DNA of 64,000 bases from Anaerolineaceae bacterium (GTDB lineage Bacteria > Chloroflexota > Anaerolineae > Aggregatilineales > Phototrophicaceae): the NCBI GenBank assembly GCA_020634115.1, contig JACKCH010000017.1, forward strand, positions 62,001 to 126,000. The letters are read 5' to 3'. Within the stretch, counting starts at the first letter, position 1, and the number at the start of each line of letters is the position of its first letter. A model generated the notes under the pieces. It was given only the letters and a program-made list of their open reading frames with translations. It was not told where the DNA came from and made no database searches. Of this stretch, positions 51,743-61,165 are shown piece after piece. Both the position numbers and the translations under genes were made by a program.

Positions 51743-52831
51743 CTATTTTTGCCGGAAGTTATCCCACACGCCGAGCGCTGGGCGGGGCGTGCCGTCCACC
51801 TCGCGCAGCCCGATAGCCTGGAAGATGCTCAACGTGTTGATGTCGGTTTCGCTCGTGCTCTGTGCCTGCATGGATTCGGCATACGCATCCATGTCTATAT
51901 CATTGAGCAGGGTGTAAACCCAGAATACAAGCCGCGAGCCGACCTGGTCGTGTACCGCATTCAAAAACGCAGCCTGATCTTCCGGCGTGCCGCTGACCGG
52001 GCCAATGGCCCTTGCCGTATAACCACCCTCGGAAACCGCCAACGGCTTATCGGTTCTTTCCAGCAAGGCTGAATATAAGTCGTCGGGGATGTCTGTGCCG
52101 GATGGGAATGGAACGTAGGGATAAGTAGAAATCGCCCACACATCCAGATTTGGCTCGAACATTTCGATCTGTTCCCAGTTAATGTCAAATGCCGCTCTGC
52201 CTTCGGCTGCAAACTGCCAGAGGTTATTCAGGTCTTCCCATTGGAAGGTGACGAAAACCTGCGTATCCGGCGACTCGGCTTTCACTGCTGCGTAAGTCTC
52301 GTTATACAGGCTCAGGTAGTTAGCTGCGTCGTCCGGGTAGGCGTCCATGTAGCTGTTAATCTCGGAGGCCAGCCCCAGGTAATCCGGTTGGAACTCCCGC
52401 GCAATCCACACCGCGAAATTGGTGAACGCGGCGCGCACATCCGGGTTGCCGAAGTTCGCCGCCCAGCCTGTAGGCAGGCCGCTGAATTCGCGGCGGTTCA
52501 GGCCGTTCAGCGGGTCAATCACAAAAATCACGCTCAGACCGTTGACACGCGCCAATTGCACCAGATTCCGGGTATCCGTCCGGGTCTGTGTGTCCATGTC
52601 CACCCCATTGACGAAATCTTCCCAGGGAATATTCGGCTGCGAGAGAACAAAATCGGCGTGATCGCTGATGTCCGCGAAATGCTGCAAGATGCTGTCAATC
52701 GTCGGTTCTGGTGGGGAAGGGTAGAAACCGTATTGTGTGGTGGTATCACTCTGCGCGGCAGCGGGGGTAACCGTGCCGAAAAATGGAACAGCGAGCAGTA
52801 TCAGCCAGGAAATCAGCAATCGTTTGTTCAT
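51743..52831 (-). CDS. exported GH-A clan glycoside hydrolase-like protein
   Basis: The start is taken at the second ATG (52831), with AGGAGG 5 bases upstream. 362 residues. Signal peptide ends PAAAQSD. It looks like a TIM barrel: VIFVIDPLNGL, FQPDYLGLASEINSYMD (the Glu is a candidate acid/base), FVTFQWED, WAISTYPYVPF and PLAVSEGGYTA (candidate nucleophile Glu), as in GH-A families such as GH53. The polysaccharide target is not known. It stands between the receiver-protein gene and the CARDB lipoprotein gene on the same strand. Confidence 0.65.
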   Translation of the reverse strand: MNKRLLISWLILLAVPFFGTVTPAAAQSDTTTQYGFYPSPPEPTIDSILQHFADISDHADFVLSQPNIPWEDFVNGVDMDTQTRTDTRNLVQLARVNGLSVIFVIDPLNGLNRREFSGLPTGWAANFGNPDVRAAFTNFAVWIAREFQPDYLGLASEINSYMDAYPDDAANYLSLYNETYAAVKAESPDTQVFVTFQWEDLNNLWQFAAEGRAAFDINWEQIEMFEPNLDVWAISTYPYVPFPSGTDIPDDLYSALLERTDKPLAVSEGGYTARAIGPVSGTPEDQAAFLNAVHDQVGSRLVFWVYTLLNDIDMDAYAESMQAQSTSETDINTLSIFQAIGLREVDGTPRPALGVWDNFRQK

Positions 52832-52864
52832 CATTTCCTCCTGGAAGAACCATCGGAAAACAAA

Positions 52865-52898
52865 TCGGGGCAGTCTGATTATCCTCGGACTGCCCCGA
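52865..52898 (-). terminator. terminator after the CARDB lipoprotein gene
   Basis: TCGGGGCAGTC (52865-52875) and GACTGCCCCGA (52888-52898) form an 11-base perfect stem; on the minus strand it is followed by TTTGTTTTCC. It lies 31 bases after the stop at 52929. Confidence 0.85.
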
Positions 52899-52928
52899 CA
52901 GGGTAAGTGTACTTATGTCCCTTATCGC

Positions 52929-54077
52929 TTACGGCGCGGCCTGGACGATCACGTTGGTTTTGATACCTACGTTATTCACTTCGCTCATCTCCTCCACCAC
53001 GTGCGTGCTGTCCGCTTCCGCCTGGACGATGTAGGTTCCAGCAGCAGGGAATGTCAATTCAACGGTGAGCGAGATACTCTGGCCGGGGTCAAGGTTCGAG
53101 ACGCCGATTTCCGCCGATTGGTCAGTTGAGACAATGGACACATTGACAATGAACTGCCCGCTGGGGCCGGAGCCAGAATTGGTCAGTGTGATGGTATATT
53201 CGGTTGTTCCATCCGGCAGCGTGATCGTATCCGGCCCATTGACACCGCTTACGAGAATATCTGGCTTTCCCGGCGTGGGTGTGAAGCTGGGAATCAGTGT
53301 CGGCGTGCGTGTTGGGGTAGTGGTCGGCGTAGGTGTATTCGTCGGCACGTTGGATGTGGGGGAGGGTGGCGGCGCGGCAACCGGCACAGAGCCGCACAGA
53401 CCATATTGAGTGGTATAGGAAGCGCTGACCCATCCAATGCTGGTTCCGCGCTGGAGCTGCCACCAGGAATTATCTCCCAGTCGCCCGATAATCGGCACGA
53501 CACTACCGGCAGGCAGTACGGTAATGACGGCATAATTTGTTCCCGGCCCGCTACGGAAGTTAAGCCCGGTGTTGGTGAGCGCCCGGCAGGTAGGATCATT
53601 GGGGTCAATAGCTGGCAGGCCCGTTGGTTGCACGGCGGGGGACGTGACCTGCGCCTGCTGGCGTACTGAAATCGCAATCTGAGCAGGGTCGCTCTGTAGC
53701 GCACCCCGAAAAGCGATGACCTGAAGTGTGACTGTTCCCTCAGTGCGCGGCGTATAGTCCAGCAGGACATTCATCTGCCGTTGCCCGGTAGCCGATTCGG
53801 ACGAAACGGTCTTCACGATCTGGTTGTCCGCCAGGAGCTGTACACGGGTAACCCCTACTGAATCGCTGGTATTAGCGGTGACAAACATCTGCTGCCCAAC
53901 GACAGCCTCGCCGCCATCCTGTGGCGTGACAATCGTGACGACAGGTTTGCCGCTGGCATCTACCGGCGGGTTATTGTCGTTATCAATTGGTTCTGAGGTG
54001 GGGCGCTGTGATGACAGGTTGCAGGCGCTCGCCACCAGCAGCACGAATATCATCAATACGGATATACGATAGCGCAT
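52929..54077 (-). CDS. lipoprotein with Ig-like, SH3b and CARDB domains
   Basis: The start is taken at ATG 54077 after GGGG; 382 residues. The lipobox VASAC (Cys near residue 19) anchors it. Domains in order: Ig-like Big_9 type (about 35-140; VTIVTPQDGGEAVVGQQ), SH3b (about 165-235; GLNFRSGPGTNYAVITVLPAG and SWWQLQRGTSIGWVSA), a Thr/Pro linker, then CARDB (about 275-382; DGTTEYTITLTNSGSGPSG). It likely binds wall components. No catalytic motif. Confidence 0.8.
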   Translation of the reverse strand: MRYRISVLMIFVLLVASACNLSSQRPTSEPIDNDNNPPVDASGKPVVTIVTPQDGGEAVVGQQMFVTANTSDSVGVTRVQLLADNQIVKTVSSESATGQRQMNVLLDYTPRTEGTVTLQVIAFRGALQSDPAQIAISVRQQAQVTSPAVQPTGLPAIDPNDPTCRALTNTGLNFRSGPGTNYAVITVLPAGSVVPIIGRLGDNSWWQLQRGTSIGWVSASYTTQYGLCGSVPVAAPPPSPTSNVPTNTPTPTTTPTRTPTLIPSFTPTPGKPDILVSGVNGPDTITLPDGTTEYTITLTNSGSGPSGQFIVNVSIVSTDQSAEIGVSNLDPGQSISLTVELTFPAAGTYIVQAEADSTHVVEEMSEVNNVGIKTNVIVQAAP

Positions 54078-54300
54078 GAAAACCCCCTTATGTGAGCGAA
54101 AACAAAAGTAAAAAGGTTTAAGTGGCCTCACTACGGGTATTCATGAATAGCGTACTACCTGGCATGAGATCACGAATTAGTCCCCTTATTTACGGTATGG
54201 CTTTCTACCGTCTATTATACGCATTCTAGCATTTGCCGCCTGACCCGGCAACGGGCGTCAGCCCGACTCCCGCCCGGCGCTTGGGCTGCTGCCCCTATTC

Positions 54301-54332
54301 AAAAACATGCCGGCCATACGGGATGGCCGGCA
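54301..54332 (-). terminator. terminator of the DASS transporter gene
   Basis: TGCCGGCCAT (54308-54317), loop ACGGG, ATGGCCGGCA (54323-54332). On the minus strand the stem is followed by TGTTTTTG. It starts 37 bases after the transporter stop. The rest of 54078-54368 shows no gene. Confidence 0.9.
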
Positions 54333-54368
54333 GCATGTAGCCTGGATATAATCAGGGCGCTTCAGGGG

Positions 54369-55832
54369 TTACCAGAGACCGATGATCTTCCACCACAGCC
54401 CGCCAGCACCCAACCAGATCACGATGTTGATGACGCTTACAAGTAGCCCGATCTTCCACCAGTCGCTAAGTTCAACATAACCCGCCCCAAAGAGTACCGG
54501 AGCTGGCCCTGTGCCGTAATGGGTCATGCTGGAGAACAGATTGCTGAAAAACGCCAGCACCAGCGCTGCTAACACCGGAGGCGCGCCAATTGCCAGTGCA
54601 ACACCCAGGAACGCCGCATACATTGCACTGACATGTGCCGTGTTGCTGGCAAAGAGGTAATGGCTGTAGAAGTAAACCAGGCTCAGGATAATCAGTGCTG
54701 GCAACCAGGCTGTATCACCCACCATGACACCTACTTTTTCGCTGAACCAGGGAATGAATCCCAGTTCATTGAGGGATGAGGCCATCATGACGAGCGCAGC
54801 GAACCATACCAGTGTGTCCCACGCGCCTTCTTCTTTGCGGATGTCGTCCCAGGTTAACACGCCAGCAATCAGTAGCACGCCCAGCCCGACCATCGCCGCA
54901 ACGGTGGCGCTGATCCCGATATTTGAACCGAAAATCCACATGACCAGCAGCAGGATGAATGCGCCAAGCATAATCCATTCGCTCTGTGTAACGGAACCCA
55001 TCTCAGCCAATTTGCTGCGCGCCATGTTCGCCGCATCAGGTGTTTCCTTGATCTCAGGTGGGTAAATCTTATAGATTATCCAGGGAACGATAAGAAGACT
55101 GAGCGCACCAGGAACCAGCGCCGCTAATGCCCAACCGCCCCAGGTGATTTCGACGCCCATGTCTCCCGCCAGTTTAGCGGCCAATGGATTAGCGGCCATC
55201 GCTGTCAGGAACATGGCACTAGTGATGACGGTTCCCTGGAAGGCTGTTTTGGTCAGAAATGCGCCGATTCTGCGGGATGTACCGTCTAGGGGATCACTTC
55301 CATAGACCTTAGAAACTGCCTTTAGGATTGGGTAAACGACTCCACCTGCCCGTGCTGTGTTGCTAGGAATTGCCGGTGCCAGCACCAGGTCAGTCAGGAT
55401 GAGTCCATAGCTCAGCCCCAATGTGCGTTTGCCGAGCAGGCGTACAAACAAGTAAGCAATTCTCGCGCCCAAACCAGTTTTGATGAAACCGCGAGCGATA
55501 AAGAATGCCAGAACAATTAACCAGATCGTACTGTTGGAAAACCCGCTGAGCGCATCCGCGATTGGGAGTACGCCGGTTAGCGCCGTCATGGTTGTGCCAA
55601 TGATGGCAACTGCTCCCATAGGCAGGGGCTTAAAGATCAACCCAAAGATTGTTGCTACGAAGATAGCGAAAAGGTGCCACGCCACAAGCTCCACACCCTC
55701 CGGCGGCGGGATTATCCAGAGGACAAGCCCGACAATAAGTGTGCTGAATAACGGGACAAGTTTCGCCCCATCCCAGTGGAATCCCCTTGTTTGTTGTGTT
55801 TGCGAGGGATTAGCCCGCGAAGCAGTAGACAT
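54369..55832 (-). CDS. DASS (SLC13-type) sodium/anion carboxylate symporter
   Basis: The start is taken at ATG 55832, with GGAGG 7 bases upstream. 487 residues, about twelve membrane helices. Two Ser-Asn-Thr motifs, AIPSNTARAGGVVYPIL (first half) and FASNTAHVSAMYAAF (second half), are the Na+ and carboxylate binding hallmarks of divalent-anion symporters (CitT, VcINDY, SdcS). The segment LAFFIARGFIKTGLGARIAYL is also typical. It imports or exchanges C4-dicarboxylates or citrate-like acids. An operator-like palindrome lies 131 bases upstream. Confidence 0.9.
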   Translation of the reverse strand: MSTASRANPSQTQQTRGFHWDGAKLVPLFSTLIVGLVLWIIPPPEGVELVAWHLFAIFVATIFGLIFKPLPMGAVAIIGTTMTALTGVLPIADALSGFSNSTIWLIVLAFFIARGFIKTGLGARIAYLFVRLLGKRTLGLSYGLILTDLVLAPAIPSNTARAGGVVYPILKAVSKVYGSDPLDGTSRRIGAFLTKTAFQGTVITSAMFLTAMAANPLAAKLAGDMGVEITWGGWALAALVPGALSLLIVPWIIYKIYPPEIKETPDAANMARSKLAEMGSVTQSEWIMLGAFILLLVMWIFGSNIGISATVAAMVGLGVLLIAGVLTWDDIRKEEGAWDTLVWFAALVMMASSLNELGFIPWFSEKVGVMVGDTAWLPALIILSLVYFYSHYLFASNTAHVSAMYAAFLGVALAIGAPPVLAALVLAFFSNLFSSMTHYGTGPAPVLFGAGYVELSDWWKIGLLVSVINIVIWLGAGGLWWKIIGLW

Positions 55833-55962
55833 TTGAAACCTCCACCTAAAGCCCCCCCTTGAATTCGGGGCAGGTAAACACACGAAATAGAATTATTCCG
55901 TGTTTGTCATCTTTAGAATATGAAGAGTTGATGCGTGGTTCAATAACGTTAGAAATCAAAAG

Positions 55963-55982
55963 ATTGTGATATTTATCACAAT
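55963..55982. promoter_or_regulatory. CRP/FNR-type palindromic operator upstream of the transporter
   Basis: ATTGTGATA, two T, TATCACAAT: a perfect 9-base inverted repeat containing TGTGA-N6-TCACA, the Escherichia coli CRP consensus. It is 131-150 bases upstream of the DASS start codon. The protein that binds it here is unknown. No gene is supported in 55833-56106; a 77-codon minus-strand frame has no convincing features. Confidence 0.6.
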
Positions 55983-56106
55983 TACAATGGGCTATAGATG
56001 AGGTTAGGATGAATCCGGGGATTATTCGGCCAATAGGCAAGCCAGCAGATGTACCTGAGCAGCATCTACTGGCTAACAAATTCTCTGATTGTTGGTGCTC
56101 AACTCG

Positions 56107-56739
56107 TTAATCAATGGGTTCTTTGTAGATGACGTACCGCCCGATGTCGTCACCTTTGCCAATGCAGGTGGAGAGGTCAACCTTGAATTCGCGGCCACCA
56201 CTGACCCAGCGCAAGCCTTCCTGGAGCAGCCCCTGCCCGACATAGCACACGGCCTTATCGGTCTTGCGACCCCAGCACATGGGGCAGCGTTCGAGGGTGT
56301 AGATGATGCGGTCATCGCCTTCTTCATGGACGTTGGAGACCTGGTCGGAGAACTGGGAGAAGATGTTCGCCATAGCGGGGACACCGACTTTGAGTTTGGC
56401 GTTGAGCGGGAGCACCTTGAACGCCAGATCGCCGACACCGGCCAGGGCACCGAAGCCGCGCAGGGCGTCGGCAAAGAGGGTGCGTCCGACGCGCAGGGCG
56501 AGACCCCGGCCACCGCGCGGGCCGTACATTTCTTCGAGGGCGACGCACAGGGCGGTGAAGTCGGCGAAGTCGAAGACCTTTTCGAGGTTATCGGGGGGGT
56601 AGTTGCCGATCAGGTTGGGCAAGCCGGCCAGATTGAGGACGGCGTTGAGACCGTTCTTGCCCATGACTTCTTCCATCGCGTCGAGGAAGATGCGGGCGAA
56701 TTTGTTCGGGTAGTAGTATCCGCTTTTCTCAGGTGGCAT
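56107..56739 (-). CDS. V4R-domain protein
   Basis: 210 residues. The C-terminal half (about 115-205) has RCPMCWGRKTDKAVCYVGQG and GREFKVDLSTCIGKGDD, a cysteine pattern of V4R (4-vinyl reductase) domains, which also occur in sensor proteins and in bacteriochlorophyll-related enzymes. The N-terminal half starts YYYPNKFARIFLDAMEEVMGK and is helical, as in other V4R proteins. A small-molecule or metal-ligand role is likely; reductase activity is not implied. Divergent or separate from neighbours, with 140 bases upstream. Confidence 0.7.
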   Translation of the reverse strand: MPPEKSGYYYPNKFARIFLDAMEEVMGKNGLNAVLNLAGLPNLIGNYPPDNLEKVFDFADFTALCVALEEMYGPRGGRGLALRVGRTLFADALRGFGALAGVGDLAFKVLPLNAKLKVGVPAMANIFSQFSDQVSNVHEEGDDRIIYTLERCPMCWGRKTDKAVCYVGQGLLQEGLRWVSGGREFKVDLSTCIGKGDDIGRYVIYKEPID

Positions 56740-56883
56740 TTACCTGATCCTCCAATGAGTGAGTGAAAATAACCACGAAATGAGTGTTGCAGTGTCTTAA
56801 ACAGGCATCTTGCCCCCAAGACGCTTCCCGTTATTTTAGCATGTTCGGGTCTTTGCCGTCAGTATTGTCAGTGAGAAGTGGTG

Positions 56884-58260
56884 CTATCTCGCCAGAACAA
56901 TGAGCGACGGGGGTGTTTTCTCTGTGACAGGCAGTCTTCCTTGCATACTCCAGGGGCCAGTCCAGGTGATTTCCACATCAACCACTTTGCCGCGCCAGTC
57001 AGCACTATCCTGGAAGAAGACGAGCTTGTTCTGTGGCGTGCGTCCGCGCCACTTGCCTTTATGAAAATCCTCTACCAGTACCGGGATCGTCTGCCCCAGG
57101 TAGCGCTGGTTAATTGCGCTCACGATTTCCGCCTGCAAATCATCCAGTATCTGGTGGCGGCGTTTCTTTTCTTCTTCCGGCACATCGTCCGGCATCGTTC
57201 TGTCACTCAGGGTATTAGGACGCGGGCTATAACGTGCCAGGTGCGCCTTATCCAGTTTGAGTTCCGCCAGCAGGTCAACCGTCCCCTGGAATTGTTCCTG
57301 GGTTTCGCCCGGGAAGCCAACAATAATATCGGTATGGATAGCGACATCCGGGATGCGACTGCGGATATTCGCAATCAAGCGCCGGTAGTCACCGGTGGTA
57401 TAACCGCGTTTCATCCGCCGCAGCACCTCGTCGTCCCCGGCTTGCACCGGGACTTCGATGTGTGGCATCACCCGAGGGAGTTCCGCGACAGTATCAAGCA
57501 GTTTGTCAGTCATCCAGTTGGGGTGGCTGGTGAGGAAACGAATCCGCTCCAACCCGGTTTCTTCGGCAATCTCATGCACCGTCCGCAGCAAGTCGGCCAG
57601 GTCTGGCCCGTCAGGGACATCCTTGCCGTAACGATCAACGATCTGGCCGAGCAGGGTGATTTCGCGCACACCCTGTAGTGCCAGGCTGCGCACATGGGTG
57701 ACGATTTCGCCAACACTCCGGCTGCGCTCGATGCCCCGGCGAAAGGGGATAATGCAGAATGCGCAAGCATGAGAACAACCGTAGACGACAGGTACGTGCG
57801 CAGTAATCAGCGTGCCCATTTCATGGTCGGGCAGGATTAACGTGCCATCCTGGATCGCGTCACGCTGCTGGCGCGTGATGGCTTCCCGTTCCAGCGCAGC
57901 AGTTTCGGCGCTGCGATCCAGCAGAAAATCAACCATCGGGGTAGGTTCGCTGGGCGGCATAAACACATCCACATGCGGCAGTTTCTTGCGCAGTGCCAGC
58001 GGGTCACGCACACCCACCAGGCAGCCCATCACGCCGATTATTTTATCCGGCTGCTGCTGCTTGAGCGCCTGGAGTTCGAGCAAGCGCCCATACGCCTTGT
58101 CTTCCGCCGACTGTCGCACGACACATGTATTGATGACAAAAATGTCGGCCTCGTCAGGTTGCAGCGCGGCCTGATGCCCAAGCCGTTCCAATTCGGATGC
58201 CAATCGCTGCGAGTCGCTGACATTCATCTGACATCCGAGTGTCCAGATGTGATATTTCAT
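56884..58260 (-). CDS. miaB: tRNA-2-methylthio-N6-dimethylallyladenosine synthase
   Basis: 458 residues. A radical-SAM methylthiotransferase that adds the methylthio group to i6A37. The N-terminal UPF0004 domain has Cys10, Cys46 and Cys80 (the second Fe-S cluster), the radical SAM motif is C162-x3-C166-x2-C169 (YGCSHACAFC), and the C-terminal TRAM domain has GKWRGRTPQNKLVFF. GERGIERSRS-like segment RRGIERSRSVGEIV is conserved. All three clusters of residues are intact. Confidence 0.95.
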   Translation of the reverse strand: MKYHIWTLGCQMNVSDSQRLASELERLGHQAALQPDEADIFVINTCVVRQSAEDKAYGRLLELQALKQQQPDKIIGVMGCLVGVRDPLALRKKLPHVDVFMPPSEPTPMVDFLLDRSAETAALEREAITRQQRDAIQDGTLILPDHEMGTLITAHVPVVYGCSHACAFCIIPFRRGIERSRSVGEIVTHVRSLALQGVREITLLGQIVDRYGKDVPDGPDLADLLRTVHEIAEETGLERIRFLTSHPNWMTDKLLDTVAELPRVMPHIEVPVQAGDDEVLRRMKRGYTTGDYRRLIANIRSRIPDVAIHTDIIVGFPGETQEQFQGTVDLLAELKLDKAHLARYSPRPNTLSDRTMPDDVPEEEKKRRHQILDDLQAEIVSAINQRYLGQTIPVLVEDFHKGKWRGRTPQNKLVFFQDSADWRGKVVDVEITWTGPWSMQGRLPVTEKTPPSLIVLAR

Positions 58261-58362
58261 GTGTTTACCGTTAAAAGTTAGGTTGGTTTCATTGTAGCCA
58301 AACCAACTAAGTGCGTCAATGTGCCATTGGCCGCCCCGCGTTGGTGAAGGTTACAGCAAACA

Positions 58363-58381
58363 AAGGGGGCAGAAGCCCCTT
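58363..58381 (-). terminator. terminator of the FHA gene
   Basis: On the minus strand AAGGGGC, loop TTCT, GCCCCCTT, then TGTTTGC. Located 34 bases after the FHA gene stop. Confidence 0.65.
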
Positions 58382-58415
58382 CTTTATCGCTTATCAGTTC
58401 GAGCCTATGTAGTTA

Positions 58416-59111
58416 CTAGCCCCCACAGGTCACGTTTTGTCCCAGCGCCCGCAGAATATCCGGCAGCAAGGGGATGCTGTTGTACAGGCACATCGCGTCA
58501 ATCACCAGGGCGCTGCCGATGGTACACAGGCAACACAGCGTCGTGATACCGGCACAACCGATTGCAACCCACCGCATCGTGTTGCGTGGTTCTTCCTCGC
58601 GGGCTGCATACGGATCATAATCGTAACCCATATCCGCCTGGGATTGTGGCGGGGTCGGCGTGTATTCAAAGGGAGATGGTGCGGCAGACGGGTACTGCTC
58701 GCGTGGCTGCGGTTGCCCATAAGGCTGCTGCGGCGCCGGGCTGACGGCGGTTGGCGGTTCCATGCTGCTTGGGCTGGGGGCCGGCGTGCCAGCGGGTTGC
58801 GTACGTACCAGCTCATAACCGAGTGTGACCGTCTCGCCCAACCCGATCATATCGCCATTTGCCAGCGGCTTGGCGCCGGTTAAGCGCTGCCCGTTCACAA
58901 AAGTGCTGTTGGTGGATCCCAGGTCTTCCAGCGTGAAGCCCCCCGCGCCACGTGTGAAGCGCATGTGATGCCGGCTCACTTCCGGGTCATTAATCACAAT
59001 ATCATTGGTAATATCGCGGCCAATCGTGATGATGTCTTTGTTTAAGTCGTAGGTCTGATTGGGCTGCGGACCCCGCCGGACGACCAGCCGAAACCTGTCG
59101 TTACCCTGCAT
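58416..59111 (-). CDS. FHA-domain membrane protein
   Basis: The start is taken at ATG 59111, with AGGAGG upstream; the frame opens earlier but that ribosome site lies inside it. 231 residues. Residues 5-105 are a forkhead-associated domain: IGRDITNDIV, then SRHHMRF and LGSTNSTFVNG (the Arg, Ser-Arg-His and Asn set that binds phosphothreonine). A Pro/Gln-rich linker follows, and a C-terminal hydrophobic segment (about 190-215; IGCAGITTLCCLCTIGSAL) anchors it. It should recognise the product of a Ser/Thr kinase; none is in this operon. Confidence 0.9.
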   Translation of the reverse strand: MQGNDRFRLVVRRGPQPNQTYDLNKDIITIGRDITNDIVINDPEVSRHHMRFTRGAGGFTLEDLGSTNSTFVNGQRLTGAKPLANGDMIGLGETVTLGYELVRTQPAGTPAPSPSSMEPPTAVSPAPQQPYGQPQPREQYPSAAPSPFEYTPTPPQSQADMGYDYDPYAAREEEPRNTMRWVAIGCAGITTLCCLCTIGSALVIDAMCLYNSIPLLPDILRALGQNVTCGG

Positions 59112-59273
59112 AATAGGCGTCCCTCCTAAAAGTGGTGGCATAATCACATCAATATAACAATGGCTAAAGTGTAGCGATAAGCGTCCAACACGTCAACTTG
59201 TCGGTCTGGAAATACACAGGCCGGAGGCAGATCGTTGGGATTCTATCAGAATGCGCGTCGCTCCGGGTTACTG

Positions 59274-60155
59274 TTAACCCGTATTAAGCTGAATGAGCAC
59301 CCGGTTACGCAGTTTTTCCGGGTCTATGCCAGTCTGGTGCAGCAGCGCGATGCCCATGCCGTCCTGTGACAGCGTGAGCAGCAGATGCTCGGTGCCGGTG
59401 TAGTGGCTGCCCAGGCGCTCCGCCTGGTCAAGTGCTTTACCCAGGATGACCTCGACACTGACCAGGGCTACCGGGTCATGGTGATCCAGCAGGCGCTGAA
59501 GCTGTATTTCGTCTAACCCATATTCGCGCAGCAATGCAGAGGTCGGACTCCGGGTTTCTTGCAGCATGACGAACAGCAGGTGTCCGATTCCAACCGCCTG
59601 ATGGTCGTGTTCCACCGCCAGCATTTCCGCCCCGGTAATGACCCGGCGCGAAAGTTCGCTCAGGCGGGCATTGCGTTTGGCAATTTGCAGGTCGAATTCT
59701 CGCGCCCCGCCGCTTAGTGCCTGACGCACATGGCGACGCACGACCTCCGGCGCGACATTCAGCAGACGCAGCAGCATACTGGCGTTGCCCACATTTGTGC
59801 GCGTCATACCCAGTAAAAGATGCTCCGTGCCGACATAATGATGCCCCAACCAGGCCGATTCATCGGCGGCCAGCGCCAGGGCGGTGTTGAGTGTGTCGGC
59901 GTTGACGATCATCTCTGGGGGAGCTTCCCGCGCCGGTGCAAGCGTCTGTAGATGGAACTCAGCAGCGGGGATTTCCAGCGCCAGCTCATGCAATACCTGG
60001 CATCCGATGCTGCCCTGGGTCATCAGCACACCCACCAACACATGGCCGGTATCCATAAACGGGTGATGCATCCGCCGCGCCAACTGGTGCGCATGAGTCA
60101 ACGCCCGGCGGGCATGGTGACTGTAACGGTTATAACTGGGGATCAGACGGTTCAC
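59274..60155 (-). CDS. Clp N-domain-only protein with four repeats
   Basis: 293 residues, GTG start. Two Clp-N domains (four repeats): DTGHVLVGVLMTQGS (about 36), GTEHLLLGMTRTN (about 108), GIGHLLFVMLQET (about 190) and GTEHLLLTLSQDG (about 255). ClpC and ClpB carry one such domain to receive adaptors or substrates; there is no AAA+ domain here, so this is probably an adaptor or decoy. No signal peptide. The gene is alone on its transcript segment. Confidence 0.85.
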   Translation of the reverse strand: MNRLIPSYNRYSHHARRALTHAHQLARRMHHPFMDTGHVLVGVLMTQGSIGCQVLHELALEIPAAEFHLQTLAPAREAPPEMIVNADTLNTALALAADESAWLGHHYVGTEHLLLGMTRTNVGNASMLLRLLNVAPEVVRRHVRQALSGGAREFDLQIAKRNARLSELSRRVITGAEMLAVEHDHQAVGIGHLLFVMLQETRSPTSALLREYGLDEIQLQRLLDHHDPVALVSVEVILGKALDQAERLGSHYTGTEHLLLTLSQDGMGIALLHQTGIDPEKLRNRVLIQLNTG

Positions 60156-60241
60156 ACAAACGACCCATCACGGCATTGGACGCTTCTACGATCATTATAG
60201 TCCGGCAGTTCTCTCTGCCGCAAACCCGGTGTTTTAGGGCA

Positions 60242-61165
60242 CTAGCCTGCCGGGCGGAATACCACCCGGTAGAGGATCACCGCTTCCTCGCCACTGGTTG
60301 TTGTGCAGGCGCGTGCAACCAGCTGCTGTGATGGGTCGGAGCGTCCCGGCAGTTCAATCGTATAACCTTTGTCGGCTTCCATCTGGAAATCGGCATACGC
60401 CGGGCCGCGTTCCGGTTTTAACCCTGTAAAGAAGCGATCTTCGCCTTCGTTCCAGCGCACCCGAACCTCAATTCCGGGAACGCCTTCGCCATTGAAGTCC
60501 TGCACAAACACCTCGATCAGGCCGGAAAGCGCGGCGCTGCAATCGGTGGTAACATTCACCAGGGTAAAATCGCGCTGTGGCGGCGAGGTTGGCACAATAT
60601 TCGCGCTGCGGGTGGGCGTAGCCGCGACTGCGCCCGGTGGTGTGGGCGTTTTGCTGGCAGGTGGCAGTGGAGTAGGGGTTGGCAGGTCAATCTGCACGAT
60701 GTTCGGGTTGTCAGTGCTGACCGGGATGAGGTTGTCAGCACAGCCGCTGCGCCCCTGAAGCTGGTAGAAAGTCATCATGGCGCGGATCGCATTCAGGCCG
60801 CTGCTGCTATCCACATAGCCGGTGGTCGCCAGATCACAGGCGGCGTCCGCCAGCGCCTGAATTGGATCGCTGTTAGCATTCTTATTGATGACCAGCAGAC
60901 GTTGAATGGCACGGTCAAGATTTCCGTCGGCAGCGTAATCGAGCGCAATGGCGACCATGTAGTTTTCACGATCAGCCTTGCTCAACTGCCAGGGTTCGGT
61001 ATTGTATTCGATTTGCGGGTCTACTGCCCAGGCATAATAAAGGCCACCGCCGATGCCGATCAGCAGCCCCAGCAGCAGGCCAATCCATGAAAACGGGCGG
61101 CGCGGACGGCGGTACTTGCTGCGGCTGCCAGGCGAGAGATTGCCGCCGGTATCATAAGCACTCAT
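60242..61165 (-). CDS. membrane protein with C-terminal beta domain
   Basis: The start is taken at ATG 61165, overlapping the upstream stop by one base (TGATG); 307 residues. A basic N-tail (about 1-26) and one membrane helix (about 27-48; WIGLLLGLLIGIGGGLYYAW) precede a helical domain of about 90 residues that resembles the neighbour protein (DYAADGNLDRAIQRL). A Pro/Thr linker (about 150-185) leads to a beta-rich domain with DFNGEGVPGIEVRVRW, of the carboxypeptidase-regulatory or Ig type. Function unknown. Confidence 0.75.
   Translation of the reverse strand: MSAYDTGGNLSPGSRSKYRRPRRPFSWIGLLLGLLIGIGGGLYYAWAVDPQIEYNTEPWQLSKADRENYMVAIALDYAADGNLDRAIQRLLVINKNANSDPIQALADAACDLATTGYVDSSSGLNAIRAMMTFYQLQGRSGCADNLIPVSTDNPNIVQIDLPTPTPLPPASKTPTPPGAVAATPTRSANIVPTSPPQRDFTLVNVTTDCSAALSGLIEVFVQDFNGEGVPGIEVRVRWNEGEDRFFTGLKPERGPAYADFQMEADKGYTIELPGRSDPSQQLVARACTTTSGEEAVILYRVVFRPAG

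Noticed and set aside
55846..56079. 77-codon minus-strand frame upstream of the DASS gene
   Set aside because: No ribosome site or domain, and it overlaps the palindromic operator.
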